The notes beneath the pieces were generated by a model that was not told the origin of the DNA, ran no database searches, and saw only the letters and a program-made list of their open reading frames with translations. The position numbers were made by a program, and so were the translations under genes. Positions 53,630 to 63,536 of a stretch of DNA of 64,000 nucleotides are shown here, in pieces. Within the stretch, counting starts at the first letter, position 1. The number at the start of each line of letters is the position of its first letter. The DNA is from CAVZRC01 sp963777695 (GTDB taxonomy: Bacteria; Planctomycetota; Planctomycetia; Isosphaerales; Isosphaeraceae). The DNA is taken from NCBI GenBank assembly GCA_963777695.1, contig CAVZRC010000003.1, positions 5,084,001 through 5,148,000 on the forward strand, read 5' to 3'.

Positions 53630-56464
53630 CTACTTCTGGAGGGTACGCCGTGCCAGGAAGGCGAGGAGATCGCGGAACTCCTGGACCGTCATGGTCGAGA
53701 CGAGGTCTTCCGGCATGATCGAGGTCGTCTGCGGTTTCCGCTCGGCGATGTCGTCCGACTTGACCGCGATCCGCCGGCCCTGGGAGTCGCCGAAGACGAG
53801 TTCGCCCTCGGGCGACTGCTCGAGCAGGATGCCGTTGAAGACGGTCCCGTCGTTCTTCGCCACGCTCCACGGGACGAACTGGGGTGCGATCTCCCGGCTC
53901 GGCGCGACGATCGACTCGACCAGGCGACGGCGATCGGTCGAGGCGGCCAGGGTCGAGAGGTCCGGCCCGATCCGTCCTCCTCGACCGTCAACCTGGTGGC
54001 AGCGATAGCAGCCCGGTCCCCTGGCATGGAAGAAGACCCGCTCGCCGGCCGACGCATCCGCCGGCCCTTCGAGACGGGCGAGCCAGGCGTTGAGGTCGGC
54101 GGGCATCGGCGCCTTGCGGTCGACCGGCTTCGGAGCGGCTCCCAGCCGTTCGATCAGCGCGAGCGACGCATCATCGCCATGGCTCGCATCTCGCAGCCGC
54201 GAGGTCTCTTGATCGGTGAGTGCGACACCTCGCAAGGTCCGGAGTGCCTCCCGTTTCAACGCGGGTGTCGTGCTCGTGGCCAGCGAGATCAGCAGGTCGC
54301 GTTGCCGGCCTGCATCCTCGGCCAGTCCGTCGGTGGCCTCGGCCCGGATCGGCTCGGGGATGGTCGCATCGGCCGCGAGGCGGCCGAGCTGGGAGAATCG
54401 GCCCTCGAGCCGGCCCTGGGACAGGCTGCGCACCGCTTCCAGCCGGAGCGATTCGTCGGGCGAGTCGAGGAACCGCCTCATGAGGCTGGCCGTCAGCGCG
54501 GGGTGGTCGGGCCGGAGCATCCTCAACCCGCGGCGGACGACCGGGTACGGCGTCTTGGGGTCCTTCAACAGCGAGACGATATAGTCCTCGCCGGCCAGTT
54601 CATCCCGAGGATTATCCCGCCGGACATCGAGCCGATCGAGGGCCGCGAGCGCGCCTTCGAACACCTCCCGCGTCGCCGCGGTCGAGGCCAGTGCCGCCAT
54701 CAGTTGAGGCCGAAAGGCTTCGATCCGATGCTCGCCGACCCACTGGATCGCCGCGAACCGGATCATCGGATCGGCGTCGTCCAGGAACTTCGGCAAGAGG
54801 GCGCGGGCCTCGGGCCGATCCGAATCGCGGAGGATCAGAAGTAGCCCGAGCCGACGGCTAGGAATGAGATCCGGCGAACCGGCCAGCGCAACAAGTTCGG
54901 CCATCGCGAGCGACTTTCGCAAGCCCAGTCGCGCCGCCTGCTGGAGGAACGGATCGTCGGATTCGAGTGCCTTCAGGAGGAGATCCCTGGCGGTCGGATC
55001 GGCCAGTCGTCGCATGGCCTCGGCGCGGACCAGTGGCGAGGCGTCTGAGCTGGCGATGCCCTTGAGGTCGAGGCGGCTCGCGGGAATGGTCCGGACAGCC
55101 TTCGCACGAACGAGATCCGAGTTACTATGCACCGCCTTTGAGATCCACTCGTCCTTCAGGACCGGTCTCTCCGACAACTCTTGCGCGTCCAGGAGCTCGC
55201 TCTCAACTCGGGCGAATTCGTAGGCCGTGGGTTGATGAGGAATCTCGCCCAGGATTGGCCGCGCATTCTTCAGCCGCCAGATGCGCCCCTTGCCATGGAG
55301 CGCGTAATCCTTGGAGACCCAGTCGCTCATGAAGAGCGAACCGTCGGGAGCGACCGCGATGCCGACCGGTCGGAAGTCGTCACCACCGACGACCACCGGC
55401 TTCATGGTCGCCTGGAAGGACGCCCCGCGCGGTTGTGGGTCGAATCGCTCGATGCGATGATCGCCCCACGATGTGACCAGGAGCGACCCTTGGTAATCCC
55501 TGGGCAGGTTGTTCGCCTCATACGCCACGATCCCGCTCGGCGCCTCTCCTGTGCCGGCGACCATCCCCAGCGTGCCCGGCAGTTCGCCGTTCCAGGCGGT
55601 GAAGGGATGCAGGCCCTTGCGACCGTTGCGGAACCGGTATCCATAATCACCGCCCTCGACGATGTGGAGCAACCGACAGGGTGGACGCGAGTCGGGGTCG
55701 TTGTCCACCGCGAATAATCGACCGAAGTGGTCGAACGCCATGTGGAACGGGTTCCAGAAGCCGGTGGCGAACCTCTCGAGCTTCGTCCCGTCGGGCCGGC
55801 ACCGGAAGATGCTGCCCCCCTCGCCTCCGCCGCTGAGCGTGATCCCGTCGGAGCCGATCAAGCGATAGTCGGCCCCCAGGTTCTCTCCCAGGCCGAAGTA
55901 CACCCATCCCATCGCATCGAACGCGAAGCCGGAGAGGCCGTTGTGGGGATAGTCGCCCGGCGTGTCGAGCCGGACGATCGGCGTGGGGATCTTGCCCCCG
56001 TCGGTCCCATCGGCGCGGCCGTCGCCGTCGCGGTCCTCCAGGCGATAGACGGCCCACCGCGTCGCGACGAAGTAGCCATCGCGGGCGACCGCCAGGTTCA
56101 TCGTGAATTTCGTCCCCTCGAAGAAGTTGCCGACACACTCGGGCTTGCCGTCGCCATCTCGATCCTCGAACAGGCGGATCCGGTCCGCCGGAGGCCCCTT
56201 GTAATCCTTGGGACGGAAGTGCGTATGACTCTCGATGACGAGCACCCGGCCTCGGCCGTCAACCGCGAGACCCGTGGGCGTGACGATCTCGGGCTCGGCC
56301 GCGATCCGCTCGAAGACCAGCCGCGGGTCAACCGAGTGTGGTGGCGCAATATTCCGGGCGGCCTGGCCCGTAATCGACGTCGAGAGGGCGATCCAGAGAC
56401 CAATGCCTGCGCCGATCATGATATTGGAGGCTCCGCGGAGATTCGGTCCTTGATGCCGGGTCAT
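53630..56464 (-). CDS. Large PVC-type CxxCH cytochrome with beta-propeller and HEAT-like region
   Basis: ATG 56464 begins a 944-residue exported protein. Its anchor or signal is IGAGIGLWIALSTSITG. Next comes an N-terminal beta-propeller of membrane-bound dehydrogenase type (GLAVDGRGRVLVIESHTHFRPKD, NGLSGFAFDAMGWVYFGLGE), a HEAT-like helical middle, and a C-terminal cytochrome c domain (GERVFFHARGPGCYRCHQVDG, haem motif CYRCH) ending in a PVC-type heme-binding domain. It likely oxidises sugars or alcohols at the cell surface and passes electrons through its haem. The substrate is unknown. Confidence 0.85.
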   Translation of the reverse strand: MTRHQGPNLRGASNIMIGAGIGLWIALSTSITGQAARNIAPPHSVDPRLVFERIAAEPEIVTPTGLAVDGRGRVLVIESHTHFRPKDYKGPPADRIRLFEDRDGDGKPECVGNFFEGTKFTMNLAVARDGYFVATRWAVYRLEDRDGDGRADGTDGGKIPTPIVRLDTPGDYPHNGLSGFAFDAMGWVYFGLGENLGADYRLIGSDGITLSGGGEGGSIFRCRPDGTKLERFATGFWNPFHMAFDHFGRLFAVDNDPDSRPPCRLLHIVEGGDYGYRFRNGRKGLHPFTAWNGELPGTLGMVAGTGEAPSGIVAYEANNLPRDYQGSLLVTSWGDHRIERFDPQPRGASFQATMKPVVVGGDDFRPVGIAVAPDGSLFMSDWVSKDYALHGKGRIWRLKNARPILGEIPHQPTAYEFARVESELLDAQELSERPVLKDEWISKAVHSNSDLVRAKAVRTIPASRLDLKGIASSDASPLVRAEAMRRLADPTARDLLLKALESDDPFLQQAARLGLRKSLAMAELVALAGSPDLIPSRRLGLLLILRDSDRPEARALLPKFLDDADPMIRFAAIQWVGEHRIEAFRPQLMAALASTAATREVFEGALAALDRLDVRRDNPRDELAGEDYIVSLLKDPKTPYPVVRRGLRMLRPDHPALTASLMRRFLDSPDESLRLEAVRSLSQGRLEGRFSQLGRLAADATIPEPIRAEATDGLAEDAGRQRDLLISLATSTTPALKREALRTLRGVALTDQETSRLRDASHGDDASLALIERLGAAPKPVDRKAPMPADLNAWLARLEGPADASAGERVFFHARGPGCYRCHQVDGRGGRIGPDLSTLAASTDRRRLVESIVAPSREIAPQFVPWSVAKNDGTVFNGILLEQSPEGELVFGDSQGRRIAVKSDDIAERKPQTTSIMPEDLVSTMTVQEFRDLLAFLARRTLQK

Positions 56465-56599
56465 GAGGCCGCGCAGTATAACCGCAGTCGGCTCCCCCGG
56501 CCAAGGAACAAGGACCAGCCTGTTTCCCCGGCTCGAACCGGGTGCTACGATGGCCCGAGACTCGCCCAAGACCCCACCTTGCTGCCCTGGAGATCAACG

Positions 56600-57925
56600 A
56601 TGGAACTGGAACGCGGACCCTTGTCTCGACGAGGATTCCTGGATCGCTCGATGGCCGCGCTGACGGCCGCCGGGCTCCCGCTCTGGTATTCCCGCGAGCT
56701 GATGGCACAGTCCGAGGAGCAGGCCGCGGCCGATGCGAAGCAGAAGAAGCGCGGCCCCAACGACCAGATCGTGATGGCGGCCATCGGCGTCGGCGGCCAG
56801 GGCACGGGCATCATGAAGTGGGCCAAGAGCAAGCAAGGGGTCAAGTTCATCGCCGTCTGCGACCTCGACGCCTCGCACGCGAGCAAGGCCGCAAAGGAAG
56901 TCGGCAAGGACTGCCGAGAGTACAAGGACTTCCGCGAGCTGCTCGCCAAGGAGGACCTCGACGCGGTGACCGTCGGCACCGTCAACCACTGGCACGCGCT
57001 GACCTCGATCGCGGCGATGAAGGCCGGTTGCGACATCTACTGCGAGAAGCCGCTCTCCTTGACCATCGAGGAAGGCAAGGCGATGGTCCAGGCGGCGCGG
57101 AAGTACGATCGCGTGTTCCAGACCGGCAGCCAGCAGCGTTCCGACGCGCGCTACCGACTGGCCTGCGAGCTCGTCCGCAACGGACGGATCGGCAAGGTGC
57201 ATACGGTCGAGGCCCGCATCGGCGACAACCCGATCGGCGGCCCGTTCGCCACCGGCCCGGTCCCCGAAGGGCTCGACTGGGAGTTCTGGAAGGGACCCAC
57301 GCCGGACGTCCCCTATGTCAAGGAGCGCTGCCATTATGAGTTCCGCTGGTGGTACGACTATTCCGGCGGCAAGCTCACCGACTGGGGCGCGCACCACAAC
57401 GACATCGCTCAATGGGGACTGGGGATGGACGGCTCGGGACCGATCGGCGTGACGGCCACCGGCGTGGAACCCTCCAAGCAGCCGAATTCGTACAACTGCC
57501 ACCCGCATTTCGCCGTGACCTACCGATACGCCAACGGCGCCCACCTGATCACCAGCAGCGACGGCGAGAACGGCAACCGCTTCATCGGCGACAAGGGCTG
57601 GATCTTCGTCAACCGCTCGCGGATCGAGGCCAGCGACCCGAAGCTGCTCGAGGAGCCGTTGCCCAAGGATGCCGTGAAGCTCTATGTCTCGAACGACCAC
57701 ATGGGCAACTTCATGGACGGCATCCGGACGCGGAAACGGCCCATCTGCGACGTCGAGGTCGGCTACCGATCGGTCACGGTCTGCCACCTCGGCTCGATCG
57801 CGCTGCGGCTGGGCATCCCGCTCGACTGGGACCCCCAGAAGGAATGCTTCGTCGGCCCCCGGGCGGATAAGGGCAACGCCATGGTCTCGCGCGAGATGCG
57901 GTCTCCCTGGCGGCTGGAAGTCTAA
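56600..57925 (+). CDS. Tat-exported Gfo/Idh/MocA-family oxidoreductase
   Basis: GGAG lies 7 bases before ATG 56600. The 441-residue product has a twin-arginine leader (SRRGFLDRSMAALTAAGLP), a Rossmann domain (IGVGGQGTGIMKWAKSKQGV), and the family motif CDIYCEKPLSLTIEEGK. The C-terminal domain has DWGAHHNDIAQWGLG. It is similar in layout to the gene at 32094 but clearly distinct. It is divergent from the large cytochrome gene across a 135-base gap, so the two may be used together in an oxidation pathway. Confidence 0.85.
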   Translation: MELERGPLSRRGFLDRSMAALTAAGLPLWYSRELMAQSEEQAAADAKQKKRGPNDQIVMAAIGVGGQGTGIMKWAKSKQGVKFIAVCDLDASHASKAAKEVGKDCREYKDFRELLAKEDLDAVTVGTVNHWHALTSIAAMKAGCDIYCEKPLSLTIEEGKAMVQAARKYDRVFQTGSQQRSDARYRLACELVRNGRIGKVHTVEARIGDNPIGGPFATGPVPEGLDWEFWKGPTPDVPYVKERCHYEFRWWYDYSGGKLTDWGAHHNDIAQWGLGMDGSGPIGVTATGVEPSKQPNSYNCHPHFAVTYRYANGAHLITSSDGENGNRFIGDKGWIFVNRSRIEASDPKLLEEPLPKDAVKLYVSNDHMGNFMDGIRTRKRPICDVEVGYRSVTVCHLGSIALRLGIPLDWDPQKECFVGPRADKGNAMVSREMRSPWRLEV

Positions 57926-57952
57926 CGGCGTCCGCACAGGAGCATCCTCCCG

Positions 57953-59431
57953 ATGGCTCCGCACGATCGCCGGCGCCTGGTTGCACTGGTCGCGCCGTAC
58001 GCCGCCCTCGCCCTGGCCTGGGCGGCGTTCGCGCGATGGATCGTCCCGCCGCTACTGATCCAGGAACACCCGGGACCGCTCGTCGCATTCGTGATCCGGT
58101 CCATCCAGAATGTCCCCGCACCGTTCGTCACCCACGAAATCCTCGCGTGCTGGCGCGAGTTCTCGGGGGCCGTGCTGATGGCCCTGGCCCTCCACTTCTC
58201 CATCGTCTTGATCCTCCGCCGAACGGAACTCCGGGATCGTCGCGCCGGCCTCGTGCTCCGGACCGTCTCGCTCGCCTTCCTCGCCGTCACCGTGCTCTAC
58301 GGGGCGCGCCACGACTATTTCCTCTACCTCCATATGTGGTACGAGGTCCGCCTGGGACACGATCCCTGGTTCGTAGTCCACGGGGGCAACGGGATCGTGC
58401 CGCTGAACGCCTACGGGCCGCTCTTCAACCTGCTGGCGGGGCTATCGTGGGTGAATCCGCTCGCTCCCAAGCTTCTCTTCGCTTATGCCTATATTCTCTT
58501 CGCGATCGACCAGACGAGGAGCTTCGCGGCGTGCCGACCGACCGGCGGCCTCGCTTTGATCGTGCTGACGGCCTTGTTCTGGAATCCCTATCCCTGGGTC
58601 GAGATCGCCGTCCGCGGTCATTTCGACATCCTCGTCGCTCTTTTTTGCCTGGGCGGCATCAGGGAGTGGAGCCGGGGTCGCGACGGCCGCGCGGGGATGT
58701 GCCTGGCACTGGGCGTACTGCTGAAATACATCCCGGTGGTGCTCCTGCCGTTCCTCGCCATCGATCGCGGACGGCTCCGGCCGCGGTTTCTCCTCGTGGC
58801 CGTGGCGGCGATCGCGATCGGGATCTTGCTGAGCTGCGACCTGTGGGGGCTGTCGACCCTGTCGCCCCTGACGCTGGCCGCGAACCGCCGGTTGACCGCG
58901 CTGTCGATCTTCCGGTTCCTTCGCGGTGCTTATTCTCCGCTCGTCTGGTTCGGCGTCGGCGGGAGTTACGACTTCCTGGCACCGATCGTCATGGCCCTCG
59001 CCCTGGCGCGCGCCTGGTGGTGGTCCTGGGTCCGGCATCCGGACGTCGAGGCGGCCGCGGTGGTCGCGGCGACGACCACGGTGCTTTTCTATCACACGGG
59101 ATTCCCGCAATATCAGATGCTGCCCTTCGTTCTCGGCTCGACGTGGGCCGTGCGGAACTGGGGGCGGATCCGGGGCCGCATGATCCAGATCATCGCAATC
59201 GCGGGCTACTTCGGCTGGCTGGCCGCTTTCGATTCTTACTACAGCTTCGTCGTCGATGAGCGGCCCGACTTCTACTGGGGCTACGTGCAGGAAGTCGTCG
59301 GTCTGCCGGCATTCCTGTTCGGCTGGGCGTTCCTCGCCGCCGTGGTCCGGTCGGAGGACGAGTCCGGCGTTAGCCGGCCAGCGTCCGGGGCCGTGGCGAT
59401 CGGGGAAGTCGGGGCAAAGCCGCCCGCGTGA
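57953..59431 (+). CDS. Multispan membrane glycosyltransferase-like protein
   Basis: The 492-residue product has about ten hydrophobic spans (LVALVAPYAALALAWAAF, LIVLTALFWNPYPWVEIAV, FLLVAVAAIAIGILLSC and others). A loop has the sequence YEVRLGHDPWFVVHGGNGIVP, and another LKYIPVVLLPFLAIDRGRLR. These fit GT87/DUF2029-like polyprenyl-sugar mannosyltransferases. It starts 28 bases after the oxidoreductase and is probably co-transcribed with it. Confidence 0.65.
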   Translation: MAPHDRRRLVALVAPYAALALAWAAFARWIVPPLLIQEHPGPLVAFVIRSIQNVPAPFVTHEILACWREFSGAVLMALALHFSIVLILRRTELRDRRAGLVLRTVSLAFLAVTVLYGARHDYFLYLHMWYEVRLGHDPWFVVHGGNGIVPLNAYGPLFNLLAGLSWVNPLAPKLLFAYAYILFAIDQTRSFAACRPTGGLALIVLTALFWNPYPWVEIAVRGHFDILVALFCLGGIREWSRGRDGRAGMCLALGVLLKYIPVVLLPFLAIDRGRLRPRFLLVAVAAIAIGILLSCDLWGLSTLSPLTLAANRRLTALSIFRFLRGAYSPLVWFGVGGSYDFLAPIVMALALARAWWWSWVRHPDVEAAAVVAATTTVLFYHTGFPQYQMLPFVLGSTWAVRNWGRIRGRMIQIIAIAGYFGWLAAFDSYYSFVVDERPDFYWGYVQEVVGLPAFLFGWAFLAAVVRSEDESGVSRPASGAVAIGEVGAKPPA

Positions 59432-59477
59432 ATGTCGCGTCATCCATCGGAAATCTCGGTATCATCCAACGACAGGT

Positions 59478-60335
59478 ATGCACATGCCCGAAAGATCCAC
59501 TTCCACGGCGTCGCCCCCGCTCCTTGCCGCGCTGACGGGGGAGTTCCTCGGGACGGGCCTGCTGATCCTGCTCGGCGATGGCGTCGTCGCCGGGGATGTC
59601 CTGCTGAACAAGACATCCGACAAGATGATGATCACCACCGCATGGGGCCTGGCCGTCGCGATGGCGGTCTATGTCTGCGGGCGACTGAGCGGCGGACACG
59701 TCAACCCGGCGGTGACGCTGGCCCTGGCCGCGAGGGGCGACTTCCCCCGCTCTCGCGTGCTCCCTTACTTCGGCGCCCAACTGGCCGGCGCGTTCGTCGG
59801 CGCCTTGCTGGTCTACGCCGATTATGCCGAGGCGTTCCGAGCCTTCGAGCAGAACGAGCAATTGATCCGGGGGACGATGGTTGACGGCAAGCTCATCGGC
59901 ACGGCGGCCGGCGGGGCCGGAGTGTTCGCGACCTACCCGGCCTTCGACACGCTCTGGCGGAATGTCCTCAGCGAATTCCTGGGCACGGCGGTCCTTCTGC
60001 TGGGCGTCCGGGCGCTGACCGATCGTCGCAATGCCGCGCCCGGCGGTTATGTCGAGCCGCTGGCGCTGGGCGGCCTGGTCTGGGCGATCGGCCTGTCGCT
60101 CGGCGGCCTGACCGGCTACGCCATCAACCCGGCCCGCGACCTCGGCCCGCGAATCGCCTCGGCCCTGCTGGGCTGGGGGCCGGCCGTGTTCCAGTCGCAC
60201 GGCGGGTATTTCTGGATCCCGATGATTGTCCCGTTTGCCGGGGGCCTGGCCGGGATCTTCCTCTATGATTTCGCCATCCACCGTCACCTGCCGCCGGAAG
60301 GCGAGCCGAGCCCGCCGGGCGAGCTCTCGCCATGA
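59478..60335 (+). CDS. MIP-family channel, aquaglyceroporin-like
   Basis: The 285-residue product has six to eight hydrophobic spans and both family NPA signatures: SGGHVNPAVTLAL in the first half and GYAINPARDLGPR in the second. The Asp after the second NPA (NPARD) and the residue pattern agree with the GlpF (glycerol) branch. ATG 59478 and ATG 59484 are both possible. It passes water, glycerol or small neutral solutes. The preceding gene ends 46 bases upstream. Confidence 0.85.
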   Translation: MHMPERSTSTASPPLLAALTGEFLGTGLLILLGDGVVAGDVLLNKTSDKMMITTAWGLAVAMAVYVCGRLSGGHVNPAVTLALAARGDFPRSRVLPYFGAQLAGAFVGALLVYADYAEAFRAFEQNEQLIRGTMVDGKLIGTAAGGAGVFATYPAFDTLWRNVLSEFLGTAVLLLGVRALTDRRNAAPGGYVEPLALGGLVWAIGLSLGGLTGYAINPARDLGPRIASALLGWGPAVFQSHGGYFWIPMIVPFAGGLAGIFLYDFAIHRHLPPEGEPSPPGELSP

Positions 60336-60439
60336 TCGTGTCGGAGCGTCTCGGTCGAGTATGGCGAGGCGATCATGGCACAAGAGCCAATATATGAGAT
60401 ACGTGCTCTGTAGGTTACAATGATTTCGGAGGTCGATAC

Positions 60440-60700
60440 ATGCCGAAAACCGAAGCGATCCGGGCTCAGATCGAGCCCAAGTTGAAGGCAGACGCCGAGC
60501 GTATCCTGGAAGAGTTGGGGCTCGACGTCAGCGATGCCATTCGTGTGTTCTACAGGCAAGTGGTCCTACGCAAGGGCTTGCCCTTTGATGTAACAATCCC
60601 GAATGCGACGACCCGGCGAGCCATGCGTGACGTCCAGGAGGGGCGCGGGATGACGCGGTTCAAGGACACGGCCGAGATGCGTGAGAAGCTGGGGCTGTGA
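60440..60700 (+). CDS. RelB/DinJ-type antitoxin
   Basis: The 86-residue product starts MPKTEAIRAQIEPKLKADAE, the ribbon-helix-helix start of RelB/DinJ antitoxins, with LGLDVSDAIRVFYRQVVLRKGLPFDV. The C-terminal part (RDVQEGRGMTRFKDTAEMRE) would bind and neutralise the toxin and repress the operon. It is the first gene of a toxin-antitoxin pair. The spacing from the aquaporin is 104 bases. Confidence 0.85.
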   Translation: MPKTEAIRAQIEPKLKADAERILEELGLDVSDAIRVFYRQVVLRKGLPFDVTIPNATTRRAMRDVQEGRGMTRFKDTAEMREKLGL

Positions 60701-60743
60701 CGAGATCGCAACCGCCGACGAACCGCCACCTCGGGTCATCGAC

Positions 60744-60998
60744 ATGGCTCGCGCATTCGAGCCCGATCTGATGCGGCTCCGGAAGCGAGGAGTGGACCTG
60801 GAACCACTCTGGGGCGTCGTTGAAGCCATCCGCGGCGTCGTCCCCTCGTGGCCCGCCATCGCGATCACGCACTCACCGGAGACTGGAAAGGGTTTCGCGA
60901 CTGTCACAATCTTGCCCGATTGGGTGATGATTTACGCCCTCGATGATGAGACCTTGTATCTCACGAGAACGGGCACTCATTCCGACCTCTTCGGATGA
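60744..60998 (+). CDS. YafQ-type mRNA interferase, two compensating frame breaks
   Basis: MARAFEPDLMRLRKRGVDLE begins a RelE/YafQ-fold toxin, and the C terminus LPDWVMIYALDDETLYLTRT (then GTHSDLFG) matches YafQ. Between 60838 and 60912 the correct residues (RHRDHALTGDWKGFRDCH) are in another frame: one base missing near 60838 and one extra near 60912. As written, the open frame would give a wrong middle and an inactive toxin; either sequence error or a genuinely silenced toxin is possible. It starts 43 bases after the antitoxin stop, and a GTG at 60681 is an alternative start. Confidence 0.7.
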   Translation: MARAFEPDLMRLRKRGVDLEPLWGVVEAIRGVVPSWPAIAITHSPETGKGFATVTILPDWVMIYALDDETLYLTRTGTHSDLFG

Positions 60999-61092
60999 GC
61001 CCTTCGATTTCATCTGGGAAAAACCGGGACCGCGTGGTAAAACAGTTGTTTAACGAACCGGGAGAGTGAGCATCCAAGCAAGTGAGGAGCGG

Positions 61093-63501
61093 ATGTGGAT
61101 CAGGCTACTGAGTTGCGTCTTCCTCGTGATACCGATGAGCGTGCTCGCCGGTGACACCCGGACATCGGCCGCGGGTGATCGCTTCGAGAAGAAGGTCCGG
61201 CCACTGCTAGCCGACCGATGCTGGACGTGCCACGGCCCGGAAAAGCAGAAGGGCGGCCTTCGGCTGGACTCGGGGGAAGGGGTCGCCAGGGGCGGGGATA
61301 CCGGTCCGGCCATCGTTGCGGGCAAGCCGGAGGAGAGTCTGCTCATCGAGGCGGTTCGCTACCAGGGCGACCTCAAGATGCCGCCGAAAGGGAAGCTGAG
61401 CGACGCCGAGGTGGCCGAACTCACGGACTGGGTCCGCGGCGGCGCGGCTTGGCCGGGCGTGGAGAAACCCAGGCCCTCCCAGTCAGCATCCGGGACGTCC
61501 CCCGCGTCCGAGGGGACCCGACCATTCTGGGCATTCCAGCCGTTGCGCGATCCGAAACCGCCCGCCGTGCGATCCGGCGCGGAATCGAATTCGCCGATCG
61601 ATCAGTTTCTCCGCTCGGCACTCGAGCGCGCGGGACTCGCCCCGGCTCCACCCGCCGAGAAACGCACCCTGCTTCGTCGGGCCACGTTCGACCTCACCGG
61701 CTTGCCGCCGACGCCCGAAGACGTTGACGCGTTCCTGGCGGACACCTCGCCCGATGCGTTCGCGAAAGTCGTCGATCGCCTGCTCGCGTCGCCAAGATAC
61801 GGCGAGCGTTGGGGGAGACACTGGCTCGACCTCGCCCGCTATGCGGACTCCAATGGCATGGATGAGAATGTCGCCTATTCCAACGCCTTTCGCTACCGGG
61901 ATTACGTCATCCGGGCCTTCAACGAGGACAAGCCCTATGTCGAGTTTCTCAAGGAGCAGATCGCCGGCGACCTCCTCGCTCTCTCGGGCGACGAGGCCAT
62001 CGACCGGGGACGCCTCGCCGCGACTGGGTTCCTGGTGCTTGGGCCTAAAATGCTCGCCGAGGACGACCCGGTGAAGATGGAGATGGACATCATCGACGAG
62101 CAGGTGGATACGGTCGGACGCGTGTTTATGGGGCTCACGATGGGCTGCGCCCGATGCCACGATCACAAGTTCGACCCGATCCCGACCACCGACTACTACG
62201 GCATGGCGGGCATCTTCAAATCCACCCGGACGATGGCGAACCACAAGGTCGTCGCCATGTGGCACGAGCGGCCGATCGCTACCGATTCCGAGAAGTCGGC
62301 GCTGGAGTTCTTCCGAAAGGAGGTCGCCAGCCGCAAGGCCGAGATCAAGATCCTGGCCGAGCGAGTCAAAGCCGCGGCCAGGACGGATGAGCGCACGAAA
62401 CTCGAGGAGGATCTGCAAGGTAAGCGAAAGAGCCTGGCCGACTTCGAGAGGAAGGCCCCGCCGGTCTCGGCGATCATGAGCGTCGAGGACCAGAAGCCGA
62501 CTCACCTGCGGGTTCATATCCGCGGCAATCACCTCACGCTCGGCCAGGAGGTGCCGCGACGCTTCCCCACGGTCCTGGCCGGCTCGAACGGGACGGTCGG
62601 TCGACACGGCCCGGAGCGGGCGACTCGAGCTGGCGCAACTGGCTGACGAGCCCTGACCATCCCCTGACGGCCCGGGTGATGGTCAACCGGATCTGGCTCG
62701 GGCATTTCGGCGAAGGGCTCGTCCGCTCGCCCGACAATTTCGGCCGCCTCGGCGAGTCGCCCGATCATCCCGAGCTGCTCGACTGGCTGGCCTGCCGGTT
62801 CGTCGAAGCCGGACTGGTCGATGAAGGCGATGCATCGGCTGATCATGCTCACGTCGACCTATCAGATGAGCACGCGTCAGGACGACCGTTCGGCGCGGCT
62901 CGACCCGGAGAATCGCCTCCAGTCGCACTTCGCCCGGCGACGGCTCGAGGCCGAGGCGATCCGCGACGCCATCCTGGCCGTCAGCGGAGAGCTCGACAAT
63001 TCCATGGGCGGCTCGCTCCTGCCGACCAAGAATCACTCCTATGTGAACAACACCGGAGGCGCCGGTTCCGTCAAGTACGACGTCGAATCGCCGCTCGGTC
63101 TATCTCCCCGTGATCCGCAGCGGACTCTACGACGTATTCCAGGCGTTCGATTTCGCCGACCCGAGCACCTCGAACGGCAAGCGAATCCCGACGACGGTCG
63201 CGCCCCAGGCGCTCTTCATGATGAACGACCGGCTGGTCCTGAGGTGCTCGCGACGCCCTGGCGGGGCGGTTGCTGGCCCGTACCGATCTCGACACGGCGG
63301 GCCGCCTCGATCTGGCGTTTCGGCGCGCCTACGGCCGTGCTGCGACCCGGAGGGAGATCGACCGTGCCGAGGATTACTCGCGTCGATTCGAAGACGAGAT
63401 GGTCGCGGCGAGGGGTCGCGCCGGAGGCTCGTCCCCGGCGGGCCTGGCAACTGCTCTGTCAGGCGATCTTCTCGTCGAGTGAGTTCGTCTACCTCGACTA
63501 A
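61093..63501 (+). CDS. PSD1 / planctomycete cytochrome c protein (DUF1549-DUF1553), at least six frame breaks
   Basis: ATG 61093 begins a signal peptide (MWIRLLSCVFLVIPMSVLAG). A planctomycete cytochrome c domain follows, with the haem motif CWTCH in VRPLLADRCWTCHGPE. Next come DUF1549 (FDLTGLPPTPEDVDAFL, RYGERWGRHWLDLARYADSNG) and a CARCH motif. DUF1553 continues in other frames (WLTSPDHPLTARVMVNRIWL, RLIMLTSTYQMS, RSVYLPVIRSGLYDVFQAF, WQLLCQAIFSSSEFVYLD). Breaks lie near 62615, 62642, 62818, 63088, 63245 and 63440. Repaired, it is a normal PSD1 protein of about 800 residues, partner of the DUF1501 gene that follows. Confidence 0.8.
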
Positions 63502-63536
63502 TTCGATCTCACCACGGGGCCCGAGGCGAGGATGTC

